Assembly: GCF_910594005.1 (NCBI RefSeq)
Contig: NC_057826.1
Span: forward strand, 84,255,163-84,319,162
Source: Cervus elaphus
Taxonomy: Eukaryota > Chordata > Mammalia > Artiodactyla > Cervidae
Direction of reading: 5' to 3'
Length of the DNA: 64,000 bases
Shown here: positions 21,921 through 34,100 of the stretch, piece after piece
Layout of the letters: each line of letters begins with the position of its first letter
Position numbering within the stretch: position 1 is the first letter of the stretch
Notes under the pieces: generated by a model
Seen by the model: only the letters and a program-made list of their open reading frames with translations
Told to the model about the DNA's origin: nothing
The model's database searches: none
Made by a program: the position numbers and the translations under genes

Positions 21921-23040
21921 GTTAGGCCTGAGCTTCCATTGGGGAAGGCTCTGTCTTCCTGCTGACATCACTAGGTCTCTTTAATGAGATTGAATATGGC
22001 CTATCACCCCACTGTAGTCTCACCCCTCTGGGATTGAAATAGAAAACTGCCCTCATAGAAAACAGGGCAGTTAAGTTGACCTAACATCATTCCAGCAAGT
22101 TCTATCATCCTTTTAAACTGATAAACAAGATCTCAGAGGACATTAAGTTTTCACCAGCTTCTCTTATCTCCTCTTTAAGCTCTGGAAGGCTGGGACCTAT
22201 TTTCCTCCTCTCGTATACAACCATGGGGCTCTATGAGCTGGTTAGCGATTTGGTCAGCATTTGGGACCTTGAGTAGCTGCCCTCAGCTTGAGGAAAATGT
22301 GGAGAGAGCCAACACTGTGCCTGCCTCGAGTGACAGGTTCCCCCTTGGGGTTACAGTGGGTATTTATGAGATATTTCCCAGAGCAAAATGCATGTGCAAA
22401 TACATCCCAGGAAATCCCAAGATCCCAGGGGGCAGATATTCTGAGCTCCATCTATCAGACAGACCAACTAAGGGGCAGAGTCTGGAACAGGGTACTCTTG
22501 AGTTCCATCAGTCCTGCCCAGTATCCCATCTCTCAAAGCAGAGACACAGCCTCTGTTGGAAAACTTGAACATGTTTTGCTCATTTTCAACACAGAACCTT
22601 TGCAGGAACTGCCTGGTCTTCTGGGCAAGCCTCTGGAGGCACCACACCCCTCAAAGTGGGCTCATCCCTCAAGATCCAGCCCAAAGTCCACCTTCTTCTG
22701 GAGGCTCTTCCTGCTGTCCCCAACCCAGAGTTAATTACACTGTGTTCCTGCCCACAGATTTGGCTGAACACATGCTGTCTTGCAACATCTCATACCATTG
22801 CTTTGTATGGTGGGGAGGGGGGAAGGATTTGGTCCTTAGGTCATTATTTAACTTTTCATGTATATATCTCCTCTCTCCACAACATGCCTATCAGCTCTAG
22901 GTAGGAATCACCTCCACTCATTCACTATTTCACTCAAGTTTTTCCTTTAAGAAATATTCTATGCCATCCTAGCGATAAATAGATGATCCATGATTGCTGC
23001 ACTCACTGAACTCATATTCCTTATTTGTTCTTTGATAGTG
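21921..23040. other. Unique sequence with possible L2 traces
   Basis: Open frames of 111-148 codons on the + strand near 22233-22734 show no domain, and two run in overlapping frames with no codon preference that I can judge. Parts near 22640-22760 (CTCTTCCTGCTGTCCCCAAC) look like L2. Confidence 0.35.
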
Positions 23041-23229
23041 ATCGTGTTAGTCACTCAGTTGTGTCCAACTCTTTGTGACCCCATGGTCTGTCCATGGAAT
23101 TCTCCAGGCAAGAATACCGGAATGGGTTGCCATTTCCTACTCCAGGGAATCTTCCCAACACACGGTTTGAACCCAAGCCTCCTGCATTGCAGGTAGATTC
23201 TTTACCATCTGAGCTACCAGGGAAGCCCA
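23041..23229 (-). mobile_element. Bov-tA SINE
   Basis: Reversed Bov-tA from TTAGTCACTCAGTTGTGTCC to GAGCTACCAGGGAAGCCC, with CCCAAGCCTCCTGCATTGCA in the tRNA part. ATTTGTTCTTTGAT and ATTTATTCTTTATG around it look like the target duplication. Confidence 0.94.
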
Positions 23230-24414
23230 TTTATTCTTTATGTCCCTGCTATGATTCCCCATGGGACCTGCTATAACTCACCTGTAACCAGCAGGCAGGA
23301 GTTAATAGTGACAGTCTCTGGCTAGCAAGTTCCAGCTGCGTGTGTCTCTTTCATCTGGTCAAAGCCTAGTGAAGACTATTTTTAAGTAGAAAAGCAGGAA
23401 GGGCCACAGAGACAGGGCCTGAGCAGGGCTGCCTCTGGATGACAAGCCTAGAAGGGAATTCCTTCTGGGAGAGACTAGAAGCTCCAACCACAAGAGAGTC
23501 AGAGTCCGTGGGTTCTGAAGAGGCCTTTAGGCACACCAAAAGCACCCTCATGGCCCAGATGGGGAAACTGAGGCACCCGGCGGGCTTGTGGCTGATCCAG
23601 TGCAGGACTCCCAGCACAGTGCTCTTTTCCTAGGACCCCCTGAGGTATAACTTCCTGCTAAAGGAAAAGATGCATTTTCCCACTTAGCTGTTGGAAGTCA
23701 CTCTGGCACACTCTGGCAGGTGGAAAGAAGTGTGGGGAGGCCAATTTACAACAGTGGCTTCCGTTACATTTAAATAGGCCGGAAAACACTTGTGCTCTGA
23801 TTCTGAGTGTCTCCTCCATACCCAGCGCTGGGCATGGGATGGGAGAGGGGGCTGACTGTACTCCAGGAAATCACACAGAACGATCAGCTGTTTGGCAGGT
23901 GTGGCCAGTGGGCCCCCTATAGGCGTGAGCCCTGTGAGTGAGAGGGGCTAGGCTTGACTGGAGTCCTGCCCTCCCTGGAAGCCCTCTGACCCTCTCTGAG
24001 TTCTGTGTAGGGTGGGTGGAGGTGTATCTGCCCTGCCTACCAGAGCATATGGTGGAGGACTAAATGAAACACCATATGAGGAAACACCTGTCCCGGAACA
24101 CACACTCAGTTCATTTTCACTCATTCAGAAGGCTGTTTTCATTATTCCCAACCACCTCCTTTGTTTCCCAAATCCCAGAAAAAGTATCCTGGCTAGTCTT
24201 TCTGAAGCAGGAATCGGTGAGTGCATGTGACCCCAACTGCCTCCTCCAGGGGTCATGATCCTGATGCTCCTGCTCATCCAACCACCCTCAGAATGGGTAC
24301 TTGACGCCTGAAGCCAAAGTGCTTCCTTTCCCTGTTCCTCACTTTTCTTACCTGTAGAAAGGGACTGCTCATGAAATAGGGACAAATCTGACTCCATATT
24401 GTTTCACTTTAACC
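23230..24414. other. Unique sequence, no gene recognised
   Basis: Contains a MIR-like GGGGAAACTGAGGCACCCGG near 23560 and no supported exon. Confidence 0.4.
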
Positions 24415-25089
24415 TTTGTGTTGTATTGCTTTTGCTACTAAAGGGATGTTGCCTGTAGCTTAAAGTATACATAACTGCCCATCTCTAGGAACCCTGTGGG
24501 CTTCCCTGGCGGCTCAGCGGTTAAAAAAAAAAAAAAAAAAATCCACCTGCTAATGCAGGGTTCAATCCCTGAATCAAGAAGATCCCATTGGAGAAGGAAA
24601 TGGCTACCCACTTCAATATTCCTGCCGGGGAAATCCCATGGACAGAGGATCTTGGCAGGCTAGAGTCCATGGGGTCAGAGTCAGATACAACTTAGCCAGT
24701 AAACAACAAGGAACACTGCCAAGGAACACCTGAGCGTTAAGCTAAAATACCTTTGTTTAGCTCACAGGAAACCCCCTGACCAGACCCACCTGTGAATGGC
24801 TGCAGGCAAGAAGAAATAACACATTCCCTCTGGAGTCTGGCCAGAACCAGGAAATATATACAACTTATCACTTTCTTTTTACTTTACCTCCTTACCTCCC
24901 CCTCTTTGTTCTATTTAAGAAAAAACAAACAAACTAGCATCCAAACCTGGGCAAGATGATTCTTTGTGACACTAGTCCACCATCTTCTTGTCTGCTGTCC
25001 TTCTGAATAAAATTGCTATTCTTTGCCCCAACAACTCATCTCTCTGTTGATTGGCCTGTTTTGCAGTAAGTAGGGCGAGCTTGGACTCA
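24415..25089 (+). mobile_element. Endogenous retrovirus LTR with a SINE inside
   Basis: About 460 bp of LTR sequence once the SINE is removed. Features: TATTTAAG near 24915, polyadenylation signal in CTTCTGAATAAAATTGCTAT (about 25000-25020) and a 3' end GGACTCAGTAACA. The left end is approximate (a TG near 24415). Solo LTR: no coding sequence on either side. Confidence 0.65.
24498..24708 (+). mobile_element. Bov-tA SINE with internal A-run
   Basis: Starts GGGCTTCCCTGGCGGCTCAG and ends ACAACTTAGCCAGTAAACAA. The tRNA part, normally GGTAAAGAATCC, holds a run of about twenty A. AGGAACCCTG (left) and AGGAACACTG (right) form the target duplication inside the LTR. Confidence 0.92.
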
Positions 25090-25554
25090 GTAACACCAGA
25101 CTTACTCCTGTGAGGTCATGTGGCTCCACTGAGACCCTGCAAGTACACATTCCAGTGGGTCCCATTGGATACATGCTCCTGATTCCCTTCCCTCTCCTTT
25201 CTGGAGGGGGCTGTTCTTCAGAGAGGGTGGGAAAAGACCTAGAGGTGGGGCAAGAACCTCTTGTCCTCAGCTACCCCACTCTCTTCCCACCCCTTTCTAC
25301 ACCTTAAGCACAGGAGATGCCGTCAATGCTCCAGCCATCAGAAACACATGCAATGCGGGCCAGCTGCTGCTTCCACCACCATCCCAGCCCAAGAGACAGA
25401 AGATATGTGTGAGACACTCTCCTTTTATAAAAGAGGGCAATGGTGGGAGGGTTGCTGTGGGGACCCGGCTGTATAAGACAAGCCACCTCCCTCCTCCCTG
25501 AGTGTGGAGAAGTCTAGAGACTTACAGAAGTTAGATCTGGCTATAGCCTTGAAG

Positions 25555-25909
25555 AGGTTTCCCTGGTAGCTCAGCTGGTAAAGAATCTGTCTGGCAATGC
25601 AGGAGACCCCGGTTCGATTCCTGTATTGAGAAGTTCCCCTGGAGAACTTCCCCTGGAGAACTGAAGGGATACCTGCTCCAGTCTTCTTGGCCTTCCCTGG
25701 TGACTCAGATGGTAAAGAATCCACCTGCAATGAGGGAGACTAGGGTTTGATCCCTGGTCTGGTTGGGAAGATCCCCTGGAGAAGGGCATGACAACCCACT
25801 CCAGTATTCTTACCTAGAGAATCGCCATGGACAGAGGAGCCTGGCTGGCTACAGTCCATGGAGTTGCAAAGAGTCGGACACAACTGAGTGACTAAACACA
25901 GCACAGGAC
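25555..25909 (+). mobile_element. Bov-tA SINE with two tRNA units
   Basis: Two successive tRNA-Glu-like heads (25556 GGTTTCCCTGGTAGCTCAGC and about 25691 GGCCTTCCCTGGTGACTCAG) followed by one BovB-derived tail ending CACAACTGAGTGACTAAACA. ATAGCCTTGAA stands on both sides (25543-25553, 25910-25920), so the dimer moved as one unit. Confidence 0.93.
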
Positions 25910-26053
25910 ATAGCCTTGAAAATGACTTGTTCCATGACTTCCAAACACTTAAAATTAATTTTTACTTACTTGTGTAAAATTTTAGCCGACTCACCTCCCT
26001 AAAACTGTGTATGCAGATTTTTTTCTATGAAAGATCTAGTGCAACCTTTTCTT

Positions 26054-26268
26054 TCTTTTTTTAAAAAATTATTCATTTCTTTATCTGGCTGTATCAGGTC
26101 TTAGTTGCAGCACACAGGGTCTTTGTTGTGGTGCAAGACTCTCTAGTTGTGGCACGTGGGCCTAGTTGCTCCATGACATGTGGGATCTTAGTTCCCTGAC
26201 CAGGGATCAAACCCATGCGCCCTGCATTGCAAGGCACATTCTCAACCACTAGACCACCAAGGAAGTAC
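26054..26268 (-). mobile_element. CHR-type SINE
   Basis: Reversed copy with TTAGTTGCAGCACACAGGGT, CCCTGACCAGGGATCAAACC and CACCAAGGAAGT. CAACCTTTTCTTTCTT and CAACCTTTCTTTTCT flank it. Confidence 0.92.
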
Positions 26269-27280
26269 CAACCTTTCTTTTCTAGACGGGGAAACAGAGT
26301 CGTTGGAGTGGATGTGGCTTCCTGACGGTCACTCAGGAGTTGGTGGCGATGGAACTAGAGCCCTAGCCCGCTAACGCAGACCCTTCCCCCCAGGCTCCAC
26401 ACCAAGGGGGTGATTACAAAGCCTGAGGCTGGGCTCTGTATGTCAGACACAGGGAGGAAGGAGGCAGGGTGGGGCACATGTGACCTAAGTGCGAAAAGAA
26501 TCTAGGCTGATCCAGGAACTTGGTAAATTTATGTCTTATTCCTAAGAATTGGTTCTTGGAACAAGGTCAGTATTTATAACTCAAACTTTTGCAGGAAATT
26601 AAAGTATTATTTTTGCCTTTTGTTTTTGAGAGGTGCCAAGAACCATTAGGCTCTGGGAGTCCCAGAGGGAGGAAATGTGGGCCTCAAACACCAGGCCTTG
26701 AAGGATGTCTGTCTCTAGTTCCCACTGTGAGTCGTGCCTTGAGACCTTCCGCAGAGTAGACTTGCCTGGCCTTCCTTGCTTTCTCCATCTTGCCTTGCCT
26801 TTCTTTTCTTCCCTCCCTGTCCTTCTTTTAACCCTATCTAGTTTGCACCCACAGAAGTCACAGCACGAAATGACAAAGCCTTACTTTAGGGCGGCAGCCC
26901 CAGCCTGTCCCCAGGACACTGGTTCCGCTAGAGAAGCAGTGGAGTCTCTGGCAATTCAGTGCACATCGGCGTAGTGCAGGCTCTACCTGGGCTGAACATA
27001 TCCTGGTCAGTTGACATTAAGGCATTGCCTCTTTCCAGATTTTGTGTTCACCTGAACCTACACCTGTGATCCTTGAGATGAAGAGGGCTCAGGGCTATGG
27101 CAGCATGACATAGTTCGGAAAATCTCTGGACAGACTCAGGACCCTGGTTTTAGCACCAAGGATTTGCTAGCTCTCCTCCTTATATCTCCACCTGGTGATC
27201 CCCTACACCAGCTCAAGGGCCACCACAAACGTTCCCCTCCTCAGCCCGCTCCTCCCCAAGAGAAGAGCTTACTTAGTTCT
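26269..27280. other. Unique sequence with a MIR trace
   Basis: CGGGGAAACAGAGTCGTTGG to about 26370 is a likely MIR. No exon supported in the remainder. Confidence 0.4.
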
Positions 27281-27720
27281 TGTAAGAACGCCGCGGCAAA
27301 ATGAAGAGAGCGCCAAAGTGTTAAGAGGCTTTATTGGGCAATCGCTCCTGAGCAGAGCTCCCACAGGCAAGCAGGGGGGAAAGCGGGAGTCTCCAACCTG
27401 CGAGAACAGGGGCGACACTTATATACCCTGGTGGATGCGGAAGTGGCGGGACCTTTCCATATATGGTTAGAATCGGGCTCTAGGGTGCTGATTGGACTTT
27501 TCGGTCTGTCAGTTTTTGATTGGCCGGAGTCTTGGCGCCTTCGCATCCATCATTCTGCCTGGCAACGGGCTGTTGATTGGTGGATGTCTTATCCGTTACT
27601 TTCCGGAGGGGGCTTCTCCATCAGCATTTTCCGGCTGGCGCTTTCCCGCCTGTGGTCAACGTGACCTTTCAGTTGTCTCCTCCAGTTCTCACTGAACTTT
27701 ACTTTTGTTCTGTCAACACA
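27281..27720 (-). mobile_element. CpG-rich endogenous retrovirus LTR, same strand as NOX5
   Basis: Read on the minus strand it starts TGTGTTGACAGAACAAAAGT, has a TATA box GGGTATATAAGTGTCGCC (near 27428-27411), then AATAAA within GCCCAATAAAGCCTC (about 27337-27327) and ends CGTTCTTACA. Ends TG...CA fit an LTR. It keeps about twenty CpGs in 440 bp, far more than its surroundings, which points to recent insertion or lack of methylation. No internal retroviral genes are next to it, so it looks like a solo LTR. I did not find a clear target duplication. Confidence 0.75.
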
Positions 27721-27741
27721 CAATGTTGAATGGTACATTCT

Positions 27742-27743
<2 letters not shown>

Positions 27744-27794
<51 letters not shown>
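27744..27794. repeat. (TG)25 microsatellite
   Basis: About 51 bp of pure TG, followed by GAGAGAG. Directly beside the LTR and likely polymorphic. Confidence 0.97.
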
Positions 27795-27800
<6 letters not shown>

Positions 27801-29306
27801 CTAGCTCTGTAACCAGATGTCATGGGTACATACACAAACACACACCACTAACAGTATCACCTGTGAAAAGTGAGACCTTTCTGTTATTGAAGGAGAAGAA
27901 TTTCATGGGAACTTAATATACCACAATAATTTATTAACAAATTAATTTACGTCATATATTACTCTTCTTGACTTATCGGGAAAGAACAATAACTATCTTG
28001 ATATGCGTCCCACCCACTGGAAGTTAACTCAGTTTTCTTCCTATGTCAGTAAGCATTCTCCAGTTCCTTAAGAAGCAATAAACAATTCTTCCTGCTTCTG
28101 GGTCTGAGAGGAAGTTGAGTGCGCTGGGAGGGAACGCTGGTGTGAGAATGGGCTGCCCCTCTACAGCCTCTAAACGGGACTCTTATGTTTACCTGGAGGC
28201 AGTTAAACCAGATTACCCTGGAGGGGAGGAGAATGGGTCTGATGCTCTAAGACAGAGGTAAAAGTGTTTTTAGGTGAAGCGCATTTGTTATTAGAAAGAG
28301 TACACCACACAGCACAGATCACTGAACACAATGTCTTCCTGAAATAACACAGCTGACTCATTCCCACACTAGCATTGATAGAGACATCTTTTAAACATCT
28401 GGGACCCAGGGTGATGTGGGGGTGCTATCATCCCCGGGTGGGGATTCCCAGCTCCCTGCACACAGGGCCAGGAGGGCCAGGCCTGCATCTTGTGTCACCA
28501 GGAGCAACAGCTACCATGGCAACTAGAGGCTGCAAAACCCCCTTTTCAGAATGCTAAGTCCCTAGAGGGCCTTTTGTAAACCCAAGGGAGAGGAAAAAGC
28601 AAGAATATGACTGTATGAGGATATGAAGGATATGACTATACAGGATACACTCCTCCTACCTAAGGAGGGTCCAAAATAATTTCATTTCCTTTTAATAAAA
28701 GCAAGCCATGCCTGTAGTGAAAACTGCAAAAGCACAAGAGAACAGGCAAGGAGAGGAACATCCCTCCCATTTCCACAGGTGATGCTATGAGTGGTGGTGA
28801 TGGTATACACATTCCATCTGATTACACAGCTGCCCCCCGCCCCACACACACACCTGTGCGCCAGAATGTACGGTTCTGTACTTTGCCTTCTGTTGTCTGC
28901 TTTGAAGATTGTTCTACGTCAGCTCACTCAGTGCCACTTGTTCTTTTTAATGACTGAAATTTCTGGTCCCCTTTCAATGGATTCAACCTGACTTAGACAA
29001 CATCAGGAGTGTGACATTAACTGCAGCGGAGTATCATGGTACAACTTCATTCCTATACTTACGTAGGTATTTAATATTCCATGCGTTACCAAGATTTGTG
29101 TCTGCATCTCTATCCCTCCTAAGAAGTGAGCCCACAACCGCAAGGGCTGAGATGGAAAGTGGTTTAGCAGTGGCCCAGGAATGTGGGGGGTGGGGTAGGG
29201 ACAACTATAAGGGGACTCAGAGTGAGCTCCTTTGCAGTGACACAAAAGCTCCATATCGCAATTGTCATGATGGGCACAAATCTACACGTGTGACACGCAG
29301 AACTAC
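27795..29306. other. No gene or young repeat recognised
   Basis: Mixed-composition sequence; no exon or named repeat supported by eye. Confidence 0.4.
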
Positions 29307-29347
29307 ACGCACACACAAACACACACACAGCCCGACACACACACCAT
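29307..29347. repeat. (CA)n microsatellite, imperfect
   Basis: CTACACGCACACACAAACAC followed by ACACACAGCCCGACACACAC. Confidence 0.9.
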
Positions 29348-29564
29348 GAACACACACAGATGAGCATGTGTATGTGAACATTGTGTGGCTGTGCCTATGT
29401 CAGCTCTCTGGATTTATATTACCCTGTGGTCTTATTGCAGATACTGCCACTGGGGAACACCGTGCGAAGGGCACGTGGGGCCTTTCTGTACCATATTTAC
29501 AACCTCCCCTGAATCTATAATAATTTCAAGGTGAGAAGCTAGAAGGTTGGGGTCTGCGACGTCC

Positions 29565-29700
29565 TGGCATTCTATTCCCAGGTTCTGGTGCAAGCCCTGG
29601 CACAGAGAGGCACTGAAGGAGTGGACAGTCTCTCCTTTCCTGGCCTCAGTCTCCCTGTCTGTAGAGTGAGGCCCCTGAACTAAGTGATCTTCACACTCCC
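29565..29700 (+). repeat. MIR-like remnant
   Basis: CTCCTTTCCTGGCCTCAGTC followed by TCCCTGTCTGTAGAGTGAGG fits the 3' part of MIR. Confidence 0.45.
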
Positions 29701-30894
29701 AGTCTCCACGTCCTGTTCTGTGCAGGCGGCATGCAGTCCTGCCTTAGAATCAGTCAACAGAGCCTTTCTAAGCACTGACTCCCACAGTCCCCCTGCCCTC
29801 CCTCTCGCCCCACAGCCCCCTTGGGCAGAGACCCCTGCATCTCCAGCAGAACACACAGTGACTAAGATAGAAGGTGTAGCACCTTCTGAAGTGATGCTCC
29901 TGAATGCCTCTGACATGAGCAGGGGAGAATGTGTCAGACGTGTGGCTCAGCCTGCTGCGCTCTACGGGCTGCAGACACACAGCCAAGTGGAAGAACTGTG
30001 TGATAGCTAAGTCTAGGGCCTCTGGGCTCTCAGGCTCACCTTCCTCCACGTGAGGTTGCCTTTCCATCACCTCTGTCAACCGAGCTGGACTTGCTGGGAT
30101 TTAAAGGAGACACTGGCATGTCGTGGACAGTGTTGGGGCTGCGCTCTGACCACCTTGCATCATTCCCGGGCCCCTGCCCACCTCCCACGGTAGACCCTCA
30201 CCTCTCCTGGGGGAAACTGCCGTCGGCTGCTGGAGTGGCCCCATGCTACAGTGAAGAATTCAGGGCATTCCTGGGAGTAGGCGTCCTCCTCCTCTTTTCC
30301 CAGTGGGTGGTGGGCAGCAGCAAGAGCCCAGCCCAGCCTACGATGTCTCAAGTGTTCTTCACACTCCAGGCCACCCTGTGGAATTGGCAGAAGCTGCCCT
30401 CATAGGCCTTTGTCTGAGGGTCCCCAGGCTTTCTCCTGCTTCCCCATCCCCTTACCTGTGTCCCCTGGGAGCTTAATACAAATTCATGTCTCACTATCTG
30501 TTTTGGGACAACCCATCTGAGCAATGCCATCCCTCAAAGTTCTAGCCATTGAGACCTGTCTCAGTGCTGCTCCTAAAGGAAGGGAGGCTGTCCCTCCCAG
30601 GGTGAAGTTTGGTGAGGAAAAGATGGTTAGAGGAGCTGAAAGCAAGGCCCAAGAAGGAAGAAGTAGTAGTTATTCTATCAAAGCTGACATCAACTACAAA
30701 TTCAACTTGCTATTGACAAACTATGACCCAGTAAGAGATCTGGGACCCTCTAGAAGACCTAGGAAAAGGAACCACAGTTTGCCTCTCTTCAGGAAGCTGG
30801 CCTGTCAACTTCTGCCCCCCATTCTCCATTTTATCTGCCCCTTCCCTCCCTGCCACGCCCCAACCCTAGGCACCAGGGCTGTCTTCAGACTCCA
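29701..30894. other. Unique sequence, no exon supported
   Basis: Several 100-odd-codon frames occur on both strands but none has a recognisable domain or splice context. Confidence 0.4.
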
Positions 30895-31060
30895 TGATTT
30901 AAAAAGTGCTATTAAGGCAAGAGTACATACAATAAACTACAAATATTTCAAATGTGCAATTTGATATGTTTTGACTTGTATGTAGATCCATGAAACTGTC
31001 ACCACAGTGAAGACAGTGAACATATGCATCACCCCTCAAAGTGCCCACTGTTTTAATCTT
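30895..31060 (+). mobile_element. Old L1 3'-end fragment
   Basis: TGCAATTTGATATGTTTTGA followed by AGATCCATGAAACTGTCACC and GTGAACATATGCATCACCCC is standard mammalian L1 3' sequence. Confidence 0.7.
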
Positions 31061-31185
31061 AAATCAGTGTCAGGAAGACAAAGCAATGTGGGAGCAGCCA
31101 CACTGAATGTGCAGGGACACGGGCCCCAGGTAGCATCCTGATCACACTGTTCCTGAAAGTGAATTTGCTGTGTTCTAGCCACCAG

Positions 31186-34100
31186 TTCTTTACAGCTTTG
31201 GACCTTGCTTCTATCACCAGCCACATCCACAACTGGGTATTGTTTTTGCTTTGGCTCCATCTCTTCATTCTTTCTGGAGTTATTTCTCCACTGATCTCCA
31301 GTAGCATATTGGGCACCTACTGACCAGGGGAGTTCCTCTTTCGGTATCCTATCTTTTTGCCTTTTCACACCGTTCATGGGATTCTCAAGGCAAGAATGCT
31401 GAAGTGGTTTGCCATTCCCTTCTCCAGTGGACCACATTCTGTCAGACCTCTCCACCATGACCCAACCATCTTGGGTGGCCCCACAGGGCATGGCTTAGTT
31501 TCATTGAGTTAGACAAGGCTGTGGTCCTGTGATCAGATTAGCTAGTGTTCTGTGATTATGGTTTCTGTGTCTGCCCTCTGATGCCCTCTTGCAACACCTA
31601 CCGTCTTACTTGGGTTTCTCTTACCTTGGACGTGGGGTATCTCTTCACGGGTGCTCCAGCAAAGTGCAGCTGCTGCTCCTTACCTTGGATGAGGGGTATC
31701 TCCTCACGGCCGCCCCTCCTGACCTTGAACATGGAGTAGCTCCTCTTGGCCCTCCTGCACCCGTGAAGCCTCCCGTTTCCAAGATAAACCATATCATGGT
31801 AATCAAACAATATCATGGTAATCCAAGCCTATGCCCCAACCAGTAATGCTGAAGAAGCTGAAGTTGAATGGTTCTGTGAAGACCTACGAGACCTTTTAGA
31901 ACTAACACCCAAAAAAGATGTCCTTTTCATTATAGGGGACTGGAATGCAAAAGTAGGAAGTCAAGAAACACCTGGAGTAACAGGCAAATTTGGCCTTGGA
32001 GTACAGAATGAAGCAGGGCAAAGGCTAACAGAGTTTTGCCAAGAGAATGCACTGGTCATAGCAAACACCCTCTTCCAACAACACAAGAGAACACATGGAC
32101 ATCACCAGATGGTCAACACCAAAATCAGATTGATTATATTCTTTGCAGCCAAAGATGGAGAAGCTCTATATAGTCAGCAAAAACAAGACCGGGAGCTGAC
32201 TGTGGCTCAGATCATGAGCTCCTTATTGCCAAATTCAGACTTAAATTGAAGAAAGTAGGGAAAACCACTAGACTATTCAGGTATGACCTAAATCAAATCC
32301 CTTATGACTATACAGTGGAAGTGAGAAATAGATTTAAGGGACTAGATCTGATAGACAGAGTCCTGATGAACTATGGACAGAGGTTCGTGACATTGTACAG
32401 GAGACAGGGATCAAGACCATCCCCATGGAAAAGAAATGCAAAAAGGCAAAATGGTTGTCTGAGGAAGCCTTACAAATAGCTGTGAAAAGAAGAGAAATGA
32501 AAAGCAAAGGAGAAAAGGAAAGATATTCCCATTTGAATGCAGAGTTCCAAAGAATACCAAGGAGAGATAAGAAAGCCTTTGTCAGCGATCAATTCAAAGA
32601 AATAGAGGAAAACAACAGAATGGGAAAGACTAGAGATCTCTTCAAGAAAATTAGAGATACCAAGAGTACATTTCATGCAAAGATGGTTCAATAAAGGACA
32701 GAAATGGTATGGACCAAACAGAAGCAGAAGATATTAAGAAGAGGTGGCAAGAATACACAGAAGAACTGTACAAAAAACATCTTCACGACCCAGATAATCA
32801 CGATGGTGTGATCACTCACCTAGAGCCAGACATCCTGGAATGTGAAGTCAAGTGGGCCTTAGAAAGCATCACTACAAACAAAGCTAGTGGAGGTGATGGA
32901 ATTCCAGTTAAGCTGTTTCAAATCCTAAAAGATGATGCTGTGAAAGTGCTGCACTCAATATGCCAGCAAATTTGGAAAACTCAGCAGTGGCCACAGGACT
33001 GGAAAAGGTCAGTTTTCATTCCAATCCCAAAGAAAGGCAATGCCAAAGAATGCTCAAACTACCACACAATTGCACTCATCTCACACGCTAGTAAAATAAT
33101 GCTTAAAATTCTTCAAGCCAGGCTTCAGCAATACGTGAACCGTGAACTTCCAGATATTCAAGCTGGTTTTAGAAAAGGCAGAGGAACCAGAGATCAAATT
33201 GCCAACATCTGCTGGATCATCGAAAAAGCTAGAGAGTTACAGAAAAAACATCTATTTCTGCTTTATTGACTATGCCAAAGCCTTTGACTGTGTGGATCAC
33301 AATAAACTGTGGAAAATTCTGAAAGAGATGGGAATAACAGATCACCTGACCTGCCTCTTGAGAAATCTGTATGTAGGTCAGGAAGCAACAGTTAGAACTG
33401 GACATGGAACAACAGGCTGGTTCCAAATAGGAAAAGGAGTACGTCAAGGCTGTATATTGTCACCCTGTTTATTTAACTTATATGCAGAGTACATCAGGAG
33501 AAAGGCTGGGCTGGATGAAGCACAAGCTGGAATCAAGATTGCCAGGAGAAATATCAATAACCTCAGATATGCAGATGACACCACCCTTATGGCAGAAAGT
33601 GAAGAGGAACTAAAAAGCCTCTTGATGAAAGTGAAAGAGGAGAGTGAAAAATTTGACTTAAAGCTCAACATTCAGAAAACTAAGATCATGGCATCTGGCC
33701 CCATCACTTCATGGAAAATAGATGGGGAAACAGTAGAAACAGTGTCAGACTTTACTTTTTGGGGCTCCAAAATCACTGCAGATGGTGATTGCAGCCATAA
33801 AATTAAAAGACACTTACTCCTTGGAAGGAAAGTTATGACCAGCCTAGATAGCATATTAAAAAGCAGAGACATTACTTTGACAACAAAGGTCCATCTAGTC
33901 AAGTCTATGGTTTTTCCAGTGGTCATGTATGGATGTGAGAGTTGGATGGTGAAGAAAGCTGAGCACCAAAAAACTGATGCTTTTGAACTGTGGAGAAGAC
34001 TCTTGCGAGTCCCTTGGACTGCAAGGAGATCCAACCAGTCCGTTCTAAAGATCAGTCCTGGGTGCTCTTTGAAAGGACTGATGCTGAAGCTGGAGGGATT

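Noticed and set aside
22233..22900. Overlapping frames of 82-148 codons
   Set aside because: No recognisable domain, three overlapping frames, and part looks like an old L2 repeat.
30524..30964. 146-codon + strand frame
   Set aside because: It ends in old L1 sequence and has no domain or splice context.
31036..31491. 151-codon minus-strand frame as an independent gene
   Set aside because: It is the inverted 5' part of the BovB; its sequence matches BovB up to about 31186 and then runs into flanking DNA.
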